NCBI GenBank assembly: GCA_963575745.1
Contig: CAUYUJ010018555.1
Span: forward strand, 155,001 to 185,000
Direction: 5' to 3'
DNA length: 30,000 nucleotides
Origin: Prorocentrum cordatum
Lineage: Eukaryota; Sar; Dinophyceae; Prorocentrales; Prorocentraceae
Below the pieces are notes generated by a model. The model saw only the letters and a list, made by a program, of their open reading frames with translations. It was not told where the DNA came from and did not search any database. Of the stretch, positions 1-8,028 are shown piece after piece. A program made the position numbers and the translations under genes. Each line of letters begins with the position of its first letter. Within the stretch, counting starts at the first letter, position 1.

Positions 1-224
1 GCCTTCTCAGAGGGCGGGCTCCTCCGGAGCCCTCCGGCCTCCCGAGGAGCCGTCCCTGCCTTTTCGGAGACGGCCCAGGAAGCTGCTCAGAAGGCCAAGG
101 CACCCTGCAGAAGAAGGGCCAGCGGCAGGGGCATAAATTGTCGGAGACTCGCGCGGAGCGCCGAAAGCTGGCGTGTGCTCTGGAGCTGTTTGTCATTCGA
201 TTCTGAGCCGTCTGAGAATCGTGG

Positions 225-264
225 GCGCGCAAACATGGATTAGCGATCCATGGATTTTGCGCGC
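225..264. repeat. Hairpin-forming inverted repeat
   Basis: The left arm at 225-240 (GCGCGCAAA then CATGGAT) pairs with the right arm at 246-264 (ATCCATG, a 3-base bulge, then TTTGCGCGC). That gives a 9 bp outer and 7 bp inner stem around a 5-base loop (TAGCG). A further ATCCATGGAT palindrome lies just to the right, near 272-281. The fold is read directly from the sequence; any function is unknown. Confidence 0.7.
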
Positions 265-1330
265 GGTCGCCACATCCATGGATCGGGGGAGGTGCCCTCC
301 CCAAAGAGCGGCCAAGGCCGCCTCGTTCGGCGGCGGAAGTCCGCGATTTCCGGTGGAAGCGGGGCCCGTGGCTAATCCACGCCCCCTCGATCCATGTTTG
401 CGATTGCCTGAGATTCTGAGCCGTCTGAAAAGGCCCGCTCTGCTGTCTTCCCCCCTGGGCGCGCCGCCGAGGGAGGGGAGATGAGAGGCGCTCCTTCTGC
501 GGGAACTCGCTGGGAACGTAGCGCCCATACGGCCTGCGGAACTGCAGTCAGACAGCCTCCCGACCCCATGGCACAGGGGGGGGGGCAGAGGATGGGGGGC
601 TCGAAGCGAGAGAAAGAGGAAGAGAAAGAGGAGGAGGACGAGGAGGCAGAGGAGAGGGAGGAGTCTCCTTACCGCTTCTTCGTTTCTCCTCGCTTCTCCC
701 CTCGCCAGGGGGGAGGGTCTCGAGAGCTCCGCCGGCAGCACGGGACAAGTCGGCAGCGCTGGGAGGAGGCGGAGGGACGATCCCCAACCGCCCCCTGGCC
801 CCGCGGCCGCACCGGATTGGCGGCGCGCAGAGGGGGGGGGAGAGGGGGGGAACGGCCTCTTGGAGGGAGGCTGCTTCTTAGAAGGCGCCACACTGTCATC
901 TTTAGATAAGGCCCGCGCCTTCTGACAAGCAGGGGTGCTTCCAAGAACCCCCCCCCCCCTCCCCCTGCCCCCACCTGCGCGCCGCCAACGGAGCCTGTTG
1001 ATTCCGTAGGCGTGGATGATGAGGCTGAAGTCCAGGCCGCTCTGTCGCGCATCTCGCATCCACCGGAGCCAGAGCTTCGGGTTCTCAACCCTGTCCTGAG
1101 GAGCACCCCTTTGTCCACCCCTGAAGACGAATGCAGAATCGAGATAACATCGGACTGGTATAAATCGGAAATCTCTGAGAATCGGCAGGTTTGGAAGATG
1201 AATCGAGGCATTTCAGAGCTCCCTGGAACGCTCTGAGGGCGGCCCAGAACGCTTTGGAAAGGGTGTATCTCGATTCTAGGCCCGTCAACCCCCTCCACTT
1301 TCCTCCCATCCTCCCGCGCCCGGATTTCCA

Positions 1331-1358
1331 CAGCGGCTCTGAAGCCTGCTGCACGAAG
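1331..1358. repeat. 28-bp tag next to TCC array, copy 1
   Basis: This 28-base element matches 3342-3369 at 26 of 28 positions. Both copies stand just left of a pyrimidine-rich TCC tract in the same orientation. On the minus strand both copies can be read as FVQQ-x-x-EPL. It may be a remnant of a dispersed repeat or of an exon family. No flanking similarity was seen beyond the tag. Confidence 0.6.
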
Positions 1359-1360
1359 GC

Positions 1361-2233
1361 GATCCTCCTGCTTCTACTTCTCCGTCTCCTCCTCCTCCTC
1401 CTCCTGCTCCTCCTCCTCCTTCTCATCCTCCTCCTCCTTCTCCTCCTCCTCCTCCTCCTTCTCATCCTCCTCCTCCTCCTCCTCCTTCTCCTCCTCCTCC
1501 TCCTCCTCCTCCTCCTCCTCCTCCTCCCCCTCCTCCCCCTCCTCTTCCTCCTCCTCCTACTCCTCCTCCTGCTGCTCCTCCTCCTCCTCCTCCTCCCTCC
1601 TCCTCCTCCTCCTCTCCTCGTCCTCCTCCTCCTCGTCCTCCTCCTCGTCCTCCTCCTCTGTGTTCCTCCTCCTCCTCCTCCTCCTCCTCCTCCTCCTCCT
1701 CCTCCCCTAACCTCCCCTCCCCTCCTCTCATCTCCCCTCCCCTCCCGTCCCCTCTCTCTCTCTCTCTCTCCTCTTCTCCTCCTCCTCCTCCTCCTCATCC
1801 TCCGCCGTCTTCGTACGGATCCTCTTCCCTTTCCTCCCTCCTCCTCCTCCTCCTCCTCCTCCTCCTCCTGCTCCTCCCTAACCTCCCCTCCCTCCCCTCA
1901 TCTCCCCTTCCCTCCCCTCTCCTCTCCATCTCCTCCTCCTCATCCCCTGCCGTCTTCGTATGGATCCTCTTCCCCTCCTCCTCCTCCTCCTCCTCCTCCT
2001 CCCTCCTCCTCCTCCTCCTCCTCCTCCTCCCCTTCTTTCTTCGATCCCCGATCCTCCTCGTCCTCCCCGCCTGTCGTGCTCTCGATCCTCCTCCTTCTCC
2101 TCCTCCTCATCCTCCTCCTCCTCCTGCTCCTCCTCTTCCTTCTCCTTCTGCCCTTCCTCCTCGCGATCCCCCTGCTCCTACTCCTGCTGCTGCTGCTGCT
2201 GCTGCTCCTTCTCCTTCTCCTCCTCCTCCATGC
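1361..2233. repeat. Long polypyrimidine (TCC)n microsatellite tract
   Basis: About 870 bases are almost purely C and T on the plus strand, mostly TCC repeats broken by CTG, ATC and CCCT variants and ending with a short CTG run near 2187-2206. The open frames crossing it are homopolymers of Leu, Ser or Pro on plus and Arg, Glu or Gly on minus, so they are not evidence of genes. Such strand asymmetry is known to favour triplex (H-DNA) structures. Confidence 0.95.
1706..1985. repeat. Tandem duplication inside the TCC tract
   Basis: Two degenerate copies of a non-TCC island lie within the polypyrimidine tract. Each begins CCTAACCTCCCCTCC (1706 and 1877) and contains GCCGTCTTCGTA followed by GGATCCTCTTCCC (1804 and 1949). 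The starts are 171 bases apart but the inner markers only 145. The TCC and CT runs between the markers have therefore changed length since the duplication. Confidence 0.75.
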
Positions 2234-2279
2234 CATTTTCCTTCCGTGTTCAAAATTTGTTCTCGCCATTTGTCTTACA

Positions 2280-2530
2280 CGTGTGTAAGAGTTTCAAGGA
2301 TGGAGCGCAGGTTTTCAAATGTGGCTCTCGCCTATGCGCCGCGCGCATTCGTCTCAAAGGTTGCAGCAATTTACGGGGTGGGGGGCGTGTGCTTTTCAAA
2401 ATGTGGCTCTCGCCTTAACGTCGCGCGCATTAGTCTTAAACATTTGCAGCAAAGTCACGGATGGAGGGCGGTTCCTTTGTAGAACGTGGCTCTCGCCGTA
2501 GCGCCGCGCACATTAACCTCTTAAGCGTGT
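2280..2530 (+). repeat. 82-83 bp minisatellite, three copies
   Basis: The core GTGGCTCTCGCC occurs at 2321, 2403 and 2486, so the period is 82 then 83 bases. Each copy also carries a TTTTCAAA-like stretch before the core and a GCGCGCATT-like stretch after it. The copies have diverged by substitutions and small indels. Because the period is not a constant multiple of three, the short open frames here (for example 2246-2482) look incidental. Confidence 0.85.
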
Positions 2531-2577
2531 TCAAGTATTTCGAATATTCGTATGGTTGTAATCGATGGAATGATAGG

Positions 2578-2705
2578 ACGCAGCAGTCGCGCTGATGCGC
2601 GGTATTGAAGTCCCGAGAAATAGTGTGCTGGGACGGCTTAGGTTTGTCAGAGCGCAACAATCACATTGATCCGCGGCGTTGAAGTCAGAGGAATTGTGTG
2701 TTGGC
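2578..2705 (+). repeat. 74-bp tandem duplication
   Basis: Two degenerate copies are offset by 74 bases. GCAGCAGTCGCGCTGATGCG at 2580 corresponds to GCAACAATCACATTGATCCG at 2654, and the shared GTTGAAGTC-like block is at 2601 and 2675. It follows the 83-bp minisatellite almost directly, so 2280-2705 is a compact block of two unrelated tandem repeats. Confidence 0.75.
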
Positions 2706-3159
2706 AAGATGGAGGATTCTCAAGCGGTTGTCTTCAAAGAGGCCACTTCCCGCAATGAAGCGAATGTCTTGTAGGGAGCCATGGAAGATGGAACTTGGAG
2801 GGAGGGCTGGTTTACTGCCTTCTCCCCCTAACCAGAAGATACAGACGAGCCGGGCTGTATTCACATGTGGACCATCCGAAGGCCACGCGGTACATTGTCA
2901 AAGAGGCCCAGGCTGCGCGGCCATGCAAGGGCCGAGCGAGCGCTGGAAAGGCATCAGGCCACACGTCCACCCAGCTCTCGCCCGAGAAGGACGCGTCATG
3001 TGTATACAGCTTCCTGGCAGCGGCGAGCCTCGGCCCCAAATGGGCTCACTGGCCTAGGTCTGAGGAGCGGCCCAAAAACCAAAGCCCCCCGTGATCCCCA
3101 GATGGCGCTCGTGTAAGCGTCTCGACTGGGCTCTCCTCTTCGATCCTGGATCCGTGATC
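2706..3159 (+). other. Unique island with a possible exon
   Basis: No known domain was recognised. The clearest open frame runs 2795-3094 (about 99 residues, ending at a stop). It has a mixed composition with no homopolymer runs, including the segment YSHVDHPKATRYIVKEAQ, unlike the biased frames around it. It could be a real small exon or a piece of a decayed gene. Competing frames on both strands are also open because GC is high, so support is weak. Confidence 0.25.
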
Positions 3160-3165
3160 CTCCAT

Positions 3166-3240
3166 CCTTCCTCCTCCATCCTTCCTCCTCCTCCTCCTCC
3201 TCCTCCTCCTCCTCCTCCTCCTCCTCCTCCTCCATCCACC
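3166..3240. repeat. (TCC)n microsatellite
   Basis: A run of TCC units about 55 bases long is preceded by two CTCCATCCTTCC-type units and followed by CATCCACCTCATCC. In one plus frame it encodes poly-Pro and on the minus strand poly-Glu or poly-Gly. The long frames here (for example 3091-3435) are driven by the array. Confidence 0.9.
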
Positions 3241-3265
3241 TCATCCCCTCCTCTCTTCTCCTCTC

Positions 3266-3365
3266 CTCGCCGACGCCTTGCCTGCCAGGAGTCCTTCACG
3301 AACATCAGGTACGCCACCTTCGGCTTCGACCCGGGCTTCGGCAGCGGCTCTGGAGGCTGCTGCAC
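3266..3365 (-). pseudogene. Exon-like patch, unknown protein
   Basis: On the minus strand a short stretch reads as a balanced protein segment: EPLPKPGSKP followed by KVAYLMFVKDSW. It then runs into Arg and Glu residues encoded by the neighbouring TCC tract. The hydrophobic KVAYLMFVKD block resembles the start of some glycosyltransferase domains, but the match is too short to name a family. It contains the 28-bp tag shared with 1331-1358. It may be a true exon, an exon remnant or chance; the plus frame here is open too. Confidence 0.2.
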
Positions 3366-3369
3366 GAAG
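3342..3369. repeat. 28-bp tag next to TCC-rich tract, copy 2
   Basis: This is the second copy of the tag at 1331-1358, with two mismatches in 28 bases. It is followed within a few bases by a pyrimidine-rich stretch (3370-3420), as copy 1 is. Confidence 0.6.
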
Positions 3370-3499
3370 TGTGACTCCTCGCCCTGCTCCTTCTCTTCAT
3401 CTTCCTCCTCTCCTCTGCCCCCAAACCATCGCTGAGTGGGAGGTGCCGCTAAAGGAGCTGCGCCTGCGACCCCTCCCGATGCTTGCCCAAGCCACCCCC

Positions 3500-4005
3500 C
3501 CCCTCATTTGCCTTCCTCTAGCCTCCTCCTCCTCCTCCTCCTCCTCTTTACCCTTGTCCTCCTCAGCCTCCTCCATCCTTCTCCTCGCCTTTCTGCTTCA
3601 TGCCCCTCTCCCCTCTCTCGCTTCATAACTCCTTACCCTGTTCCTTCCACTCCACCCTGCCCCCTTCCTCATCCCCTTCCCTCCTCCTCCTCCTCCTTCT
3701 CCTCCTGCTCCTCGTCCTCCTCCTCCTTTTTCCACCCCCTGCCTATCCTTCTCCTATTCTTCTCCACGCCCCAATCCTTCTCCCGCCTTGCCTCCTCCCC
3801 CTTCTCCTCCTCCTTCTCCTCCTCCTCCTCCTCCTCCTCCTCCTGCTCCGTCTCGCCCTCCTCCTGCTGCTCCCACTCGACTCGGGAGGAGGGGCAAGAT
3901 AATGGTCATAAGCGAAGGGATCAGGGAGGAGGAAACCCTCCTCCTCCTCCTCCTCCTCTTCCTCCTCCATCTCCTCCTCCTCCTCCTCCTCCTCCTCCTC
4001 CTCTG
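3500..4005. repeat. Interrupted polypyrimidine (TCC)n tract
   Basis: Several TCC runs (around 3523-3550, 3678-3730, 3795-3850, 3935-4002) are separated by C/T-rich sequence. One purine-rich island lies near 3880-3930, with GGGAGGAGGGGCAAG and GGGATCAGGGAGG. All open frames across it are poly-Ser, Leu or Pro on plus and Arg, Glu or Gly on minus. Its right edge abuts dispersed repeat B exactly. Confidence 0.9.
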
Positions 4006-4006
4006 T

Positions 4007-4109
4007 TGGACGTTAGTTATAACAGAAGGTTTTGCTCGCACGCGTAGCCTGTCCTCGCCTTTCCGCACTCTTTGCTCAAGGCCTCTAGCGAGGCCGGCGC
4101 TTCTTTTTG
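4007..4109 (-). repeat. Dispersed repeat B, copy 1
   Basis: About 100 bases match 8697-8799 with roughly 11 mismatches in 96 aligned bases, counted by eye and without gaps. The first 20 bases, beginning TGGACGTTAGTTATAACAG, are identical. On the minus strand both copies read EQRVR-x-G-x-x-RLR-x-RAK and then SVITNV. The element could therefore have been coding, or be part of a transposable element. The left edge lies directly against a TCC array. Confidence 0.85.
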
Positions 4110-4619
4110 GAGTGGGCGGGTGAGGCCATAGCTCGCCTGCCCAGCCTGCGGCTCGGGCCAGGCGTTCCGAGGAATGCTCAGTGGTGGCAGGGCCAGGACC
4201 CACACCGGTGCGGGCGGCGACCGGAGGGGGCGCGCGGCCCGCTGCAGCCGCCAGATGCGGCCAGTCCACACGCTCGAGTGCCGCGTGGCGACGGCCATCT
4301 TCGCGGTGTTGACTTGGCTGGACGCGTCTCTGTAGGACTGTACGCCAGCTTCACCGCAACAGCCACGGTCGTGGGGCCTGAGGACGGCCACGCTCGGGCA
4401 GGCCCGGGCGAGAGCGACTCGAGCGACAAGGAGGAGCACGAGGGGCAGCACAGTTCAGGACGGCCAGCCCAGTTGCTCCGACGAGAGCGGCGCGACGCCG
4501 CTAGCCATCGAGGAGTCTGCGGCAGAGCCTGGGCCACTCTCGGCGGCAGCGACCCTCGCTCTCCTGGGGCCCCCGGCCACGGATCCGCCCACAGCCAGGG
4601 CCGACCTGGGCGAGCGCCC
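4110..4619. other. GC-rich coding-like sequence, no domain recognised
   Basis: Open frames cross on both strands (for example 4107-4928 plus and 4178-4756 minus), rich in Ala, Arg, Gly, Pro and Ser. No motif was recognised. The plus frame at 4390-4460 has an acidic DSSDKEEHE patch that could be part of the cysteine-rich reading further right, but frames shift repeatedly. Confidence 0.3.
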
Positions 4620-4940
4620 CCCAGCCAACTGGCGAGTACGAGTGCTACTGCCAGGGCTACGACTGCGCGGGCGCCAGCCCAGCAGCGGCGCCCGTGCAGC
4701 CACCCCCCAAGCGCGGCCACCAGGGCGAGCCCGGCGCAGTCGGAGGGCGCTGCCATCGGAGGGGAGGAGACGCAGGGAGCTAGCCCGCCCGCGCCACCCC
4801 CTGGCGAGCCAACGGGCGCGCCTCACATGCCGCAACACCAACGGGGAGTGGCACAGCCCGTGCTGCGAGGCGCGGCAGCAGGAGAACGAGCAGCGCCCCC
4901 TGTGGCCCGAGGACGGCGAGGAGGATGAGCCCCCATCTGC
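4620..4940 (+). pseudogene. Cysteine-containing coding remnant
   Basis: In one plus frame this stretch reads GEYECYCQGYDCAG at about 4635-4675. After a frame change it reads CRNTNGEWHSPCCE at about 4830-4875. Paired cysteines this close suggest zinc-binding or disulfide-rich exons. No single frame holds both motifs, so this is either a broken gene or several exons with unseen introns. It lies just upstream of the open frame 5256-6188, which carries a similar cysteine motif, and may belong to the same gene. Confidence 0.3.
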
Positions 4941-5255
4941 AGGCGCGGCGTCATCGGCAGGACCCGCTCGAGGAGCAGGCGGGCAGACCCAGCCCACGGC
5001 AGCAGGAGGGCCCCCCGGCCACGGCGGCGCCCGCCGAGGCCGACGCAGGGGGCCCGCCGCCCCCGCCAGTGGGGGCGCCGCTGGCGCAGCCGAGGCCGCC
5101 GCCCTTTTCCCCGCGCAGGTACCTCGTGGTCACGGGGGGCGTCAGGGGGGATGGCCTGGGCTCCACGAGCGCGCAGACCTTCATGGGGGGGGGGGGGCTG
5201 ATGAAGGGCCCGGGGACTTTCAGGGTGCCCCTGGGCAGGACCCCTACGGCGTGGC

Positions 5256-6188
5256 GTGCAGGACGAGGCCCCGCCCAGCGATGAGGCGTCAGGCGGCCAG
5301 GGGAGTCGCCGAAGGCGGGGCTACGAGGGCGACCCGCCCTGCAACGTGGTGGGCTGCAACCGACGTCGTCCAGTGCTGGAGTTCCCCGTCTTAGATTGCT
5401 GCCGAACCTGCTGGTGCACGGGCGACAGGGAACATGGCCCTACGTGTGAGGAGCGGGAGGAGGAGGAGGGGGAGGAGGAGGAGAAGGAGGAGGAGGAGGA
5501 GGAGGAGGAGGAGGAGGAGGAGGGGGATGGAAGAGGCTGGGGGCGGGGGGTGGCGCGCGGGAGCCACGGAGAGCGACGGCAACCGGGGGGCCCGGGCAGC
5601 CGCGGGGCCCCGGGCGCCCGCGACGCCCCCGAGGGCAGCGGGGGCCAGAGAGGCGGCGGCCCAGGAACCGCAGGTTGGCGCTGGTTGGCGCTGTGCACGC
5701 GGCGGCAGCACCTGCCGGCGGGGCGGCCCCCGCGGGCTGAGAGCAGAGTCCCGCCCGGGAGCCGCGGAGGCGCGAGCTCCAGCCGCGCCTTCGGCCCGGC
5801 TGCCCGCGCCCTGGAGCGTGGCGCTCCAGCCTCGACGGAGAAGCCGGGCCGCTGTGGCAACGAGTGCGCGGGCACACATGCAGGCGAGGACTCGGCGGAT
5901 GGAGGGATCAATCGCTACTTCCACTGCGAGAAGGTGGCGCAGGGGCAGGATGCGGGCCCCCCAACTCCAGTCGGGCAGCGGGGGCGCAGGCGGGGGGGGA
6001 AGAAGAATAAGAAAAAGAAGAAGAAGAAGAAAAATAATAATAAGAAGAATAATAATGAGAAGAATAATAATAAGAATCATAATAATAATACTAATACTAA
6101 TAATAATAAGAAGAATAATAATAATAAGAAGAAGAATATGCATAATAATAATACTACTACTGATAATAATAATCATAATAATAAATAA
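5256..6188 (+). CDS. Cysteine-motif protein with poly-Glu and poly-Asn tracts
   Basis: This is the most gene-like uninterrupted frame in the left third: 310 residues from an ATG to a TAA at 6186-6188. Residues about 29-64 hold a cysteine cluster, with CNVVGC, then CCRTCWCTG and HGPTCE. CCRTC...HGPxC clusters of this type occur in dinoflagellate proteins and look zinc-binding. A (GGA)n array then encodes an acidic Glu run (residues about 65-90). After a Pro, Arg and Gly-rich middle comes a second patch, RCGNECAGTH...RYFHCEKV (about residues 198-227). The end is Lys-rich then Asn-rich, encoded by an AAG/AAT microsatellite. The start is uncertain, since cysteine-bearing sequence upstream could be an earlier exon. 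The homopolymer tail may have been captured by microsatellite growth. Function is unknown. Confidence 0.4.
   Translation: MQDEAPPSDEASGGQGSRRRRGYEGDPPCNVVGCNRRRPVLEFPVLDCCRTCWCTGDREHGPTCEEREEEEGEEEEKEEEEEEEEEEEEGDGRGWGRGVARGSHGERRQPGGPGSRGAPGARDAPEGSGGQRGGGPGTAGWRWLALCTRRQHLPAGRPPRAESRVPPGSRGGASSSRAFGPAARALERGAPASTEKPGRCGNECAGTHAGEDSADGGINRYFHCEKVAQGQDAGPPTPVGQRGRRRGGKKNKKKKKKKKNNNKKNNNEKNNNKNHNNNTNTNNNKKNNNNKKKNMHNNNTTTDNNNHNNK
5455..5526. repeat. (GGA)n microsatellite
   Basis: A purine-rich run of GGA/GAG units with a few GGGGGA and GAA interruptions. It is the reverse complement of the TCC class seen elsewhere. It falls inside the open frame 5256-6188, where it encodes mostly glutamate. 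Confidence 0.9.
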
Positions 6189-6242
6189 AAAAAGTCAAAG
6201 GAATAATAATACTAGTAATAGCAATAAGAAGGACACTAAGAA
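5999..6242. repeat. AAG/AAT microsatellite
   Basis: An AAG run grades into AAT repeats with ACT, CAT and GAT variants, making an AT-rich island in GC-rich surroundings. In frame with the upstream ORF it encodes Lys then Asn. The right part (6186-6242) returns to AAG units after the TAA stop. A second array of the same kind lies at 7606-7866. Confidence 0.9.
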
Positions 6243-6246
6243 GAAG

Positions 6247-7115
6247 GGGGCACTTCCACGGGAGGCCGCCGCAGAGATCGCGGCGATGGCGGCGGCCCCA
6301 CGGCCGGGCCAGGAGCCGTCTTCCAGCGACGCCGACCTTGTCGCGGGCCCCCCGGCGCGCGCAGCGGCCGGGGCGACAGAGCCGGGCAGCAGCGGCGCCG
6401 GCGAGGCGCGCCCGCCGCCCTCGCCCGAGACGCGCGCCCGCAGGGAGCGCGAGGAGGCGGGGGGGGCGCGGGCAGAGGCGACGGCGACCGAGGGGCGGGC
6501 GCGCAAGGACGCGGCCCGCCTGGCCTCGGCGGAGCCCCGTGGCAGGCTGAGGGCGGAGGGCGAGGAGGCTGGCGTCGGTCGTCAAGGAGGAGCCCGAGTC
6601 AGGGGGGGACGGGCAGGGATGGCGAGAGCGTGCGGCACTGGAGCGCAAGTGCCGCGACCTGGCGAGCAGGATCGCAGAGCGCCAGGCGGCCAGCAGCAGT
6701 GCCGCAGCAGCGGCGCAGGCCCCCCACCCGTCAGCGGGAGTCGAAGCTCAGGGTATCGCGCCCCCGATCCCCGGAGGAGGGCGGACGAGCTCCCGCCGCA
6801 GAGCGGACCGTCCGCCCGGCACCGCCGCGCCCCCGACGCGAGCACGAGCCCCTCCCGATGCCAGCTGGGCGCGCGCCTCTCCCCATGCGAAATGAGCGGA
6901 GAGATGTGGGGCCCCGCGGAGCCCCGCGAGACCAGGCCCACCCGCCCAGGGATGCGAGAGAGGGCGGCGCGGCCCACCCGCGCGAAGGGAGAGGGAGGCC
7001 TCCGACAGAGCCGCGCGGCCCCGGAGCAGAGCCCAGGTTCACGGGGGACGTGCGGGTGATGCGCAGCCCGAAGGAGGAGGAAGCGAGAATGACAGCCCTG
7101 CGCCCTGCGCGCTAG
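6247..7115 (+). other. GC-rich coding-like remnant, alanine and arginine rich
   Basis: Plus-strand frames here have some real-protein character. One reads ETRARREREEAGGARAEA (about 6427-6480). A shifted frame reads WRERAALERKCRDLASRIAE (about 6619-6680), which would be helical and possibly coiled-coil. The frame changes between them, near 6560, and the second ends at a stop near 6892. It lies upstream of the tyrosine-recombinase remnant and could be the N-terminal part of the same element, but nothing links them directly. Confidence 0.25.
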
Positions 7116-7560
7116 GGCCATCAGGATCGAGAGGGGAGCGCACGCGGCCGAGGGGCCCAGGAGGCGGGAGGCCAGGCAAAGGAGGGCCTCGCAGCCCGCC
7201 TCGCTGAGGCGCGGGCCCGCCCTGGGAGGAGACGATGACCAGAGCGGGCAGGGCCCGGAGGGCGGTGGCAGCATCGGCCCGGGGGCTGTGGCGCGCTACC
7301 TCAGCGACGCCAGGGGCTCAGGCGGCGCCGGTGCAGGAGCAAGGGGCATCCGTGCGCACCAGAGGCTGCGCGCCCAGAAGATCGACTGGGAGGCGAACGA
7401 CGGCGGGCATGGCGGCCGCGGGGCAGCTGACAGCCGGAGGAGCGGGTGCTTGAGGCAGGAGGAGGCGTGAGAGCAGCTGGGCAAGCTGGTTAGGACCTGG
7501 GGCTACCCTGATCAGAGGGGATGGTGACTCGAATGGGCCCTGGCGGCCCTGGCGGCCCAG
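7116..7560 (+). other. GC-rich stretch upstream of recombinase remnant
   Basis: No domain was recognised. One frame (about 7230-7470) reads GPGAVARYLSDARGSG and later AQKIDWEANDGG before stopping at 7468-7470. This could be part of the same decayed element as the recombinase at 8025-8545. Minus-strand frames are also open and uninformative. Confidence 0.2.
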
Positions 7561-8028
7561 ATGCCGCACGAGGCGGACGAGCGTAAGGCAGGAACCACCT
7601 CCCAGAAGAAGACGAACAAGACAAATAATGATGATAATAATAATAATAATGATACGAATAATAATACTAATAATACTAATAATGTTAATAATAGTAATCA
7701 TAACATTAATAATAATATTAATAATGAAAATAATAATAATACAAATAATAACAACAATAATAATAATAATAATAACAACAATGATAATAATAATAATAAT
7801 ACGATTAATAATAATAACAATAATGATAATAATGATAATAACAATAATAAGAAGAAGAAGAAGGAGAAACGCAGGGGCAAGAGCGCGGGCCCGGCGCAAC
7901 ACCAGCCGCCGAACCTGCTCGGGCCAGAAGCTGTCCAGGACAAGGCCACGCCCCGTGACCTGATCCCCACGGACCTCAAGACGCGCGAGGACTTGGGGAA
8001 AGCCAAGCTGGACAAGCTGGCGAACTAA
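7561..8028 (+). pseudogene. Open frame with poly-Asn tract, upstream part of recombinase region
   Basis: The frame has 155 residues from an ATG. A short charged start is followed by about 80 residues dominated by Asn from an AAT array, then a Lys run. The last part is more protein-like, with PNLLGPEAVQDKATPRDLI and then TDLKTREDLGKAKLDKLAN. The stop at 8026-8028 overlaps the point where the recombinase homology begins in the next frame. The likeliest reading is one coding sequence broken by a one-base frameshift, with the AAT array either inserted or expanded within it. Confidence 0.3.
7606..7866. repeat. (AAT)n microsatellite
   Basis: About 260 bases of AAT units with AAC, GAT, ACT and ATT variants, bounded on the right by an AAG run (7849-7863). 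The AT-rich island sits abruptly in GC-rich sequence. Frames across it encode Asn or Ile on plus and Ile or Leu on minus, so length alone is no evidence for a gene. Confidence 0.95.

Larger units (their letters stand above)
1..1358. other. GC-rich stretch without a recognised gene
   Basis: Several overlapping open frames cross this stretch on both strands, but none shows a recognisable domain. Their composition (Arg, Pro, Gly, Ser rich) is what GC-rich DNA gives in any frame. The stretch contains G and C homopolymer runs near 575, 832 and 950. A 17-base exact repeat (GATTCTGAGCCGTCTGA) occurs at 199-215 and 412-428. The last 28 bases (1331-1358) recur next to another TCC tract at 3342-3369. 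No promoter or splice signal could be assigned with confidence. Confidence 0.5.

Noticed and set aside
1085-2288. Long open frames across the TCC tract, such as 365 and 237 codons
   Set aside because: They are homopolymers of Leu, Ser, Pro, Arg, Glu or Gly produced by the microsatellite and have no domain.
3880-4006. A copy of repeat A upstream of repeat B copy 1
   Set aside because: A short AAGATAATGGT piece recalls repeat A, but the following bases do not align; B here is preceded only by the TCC tract.
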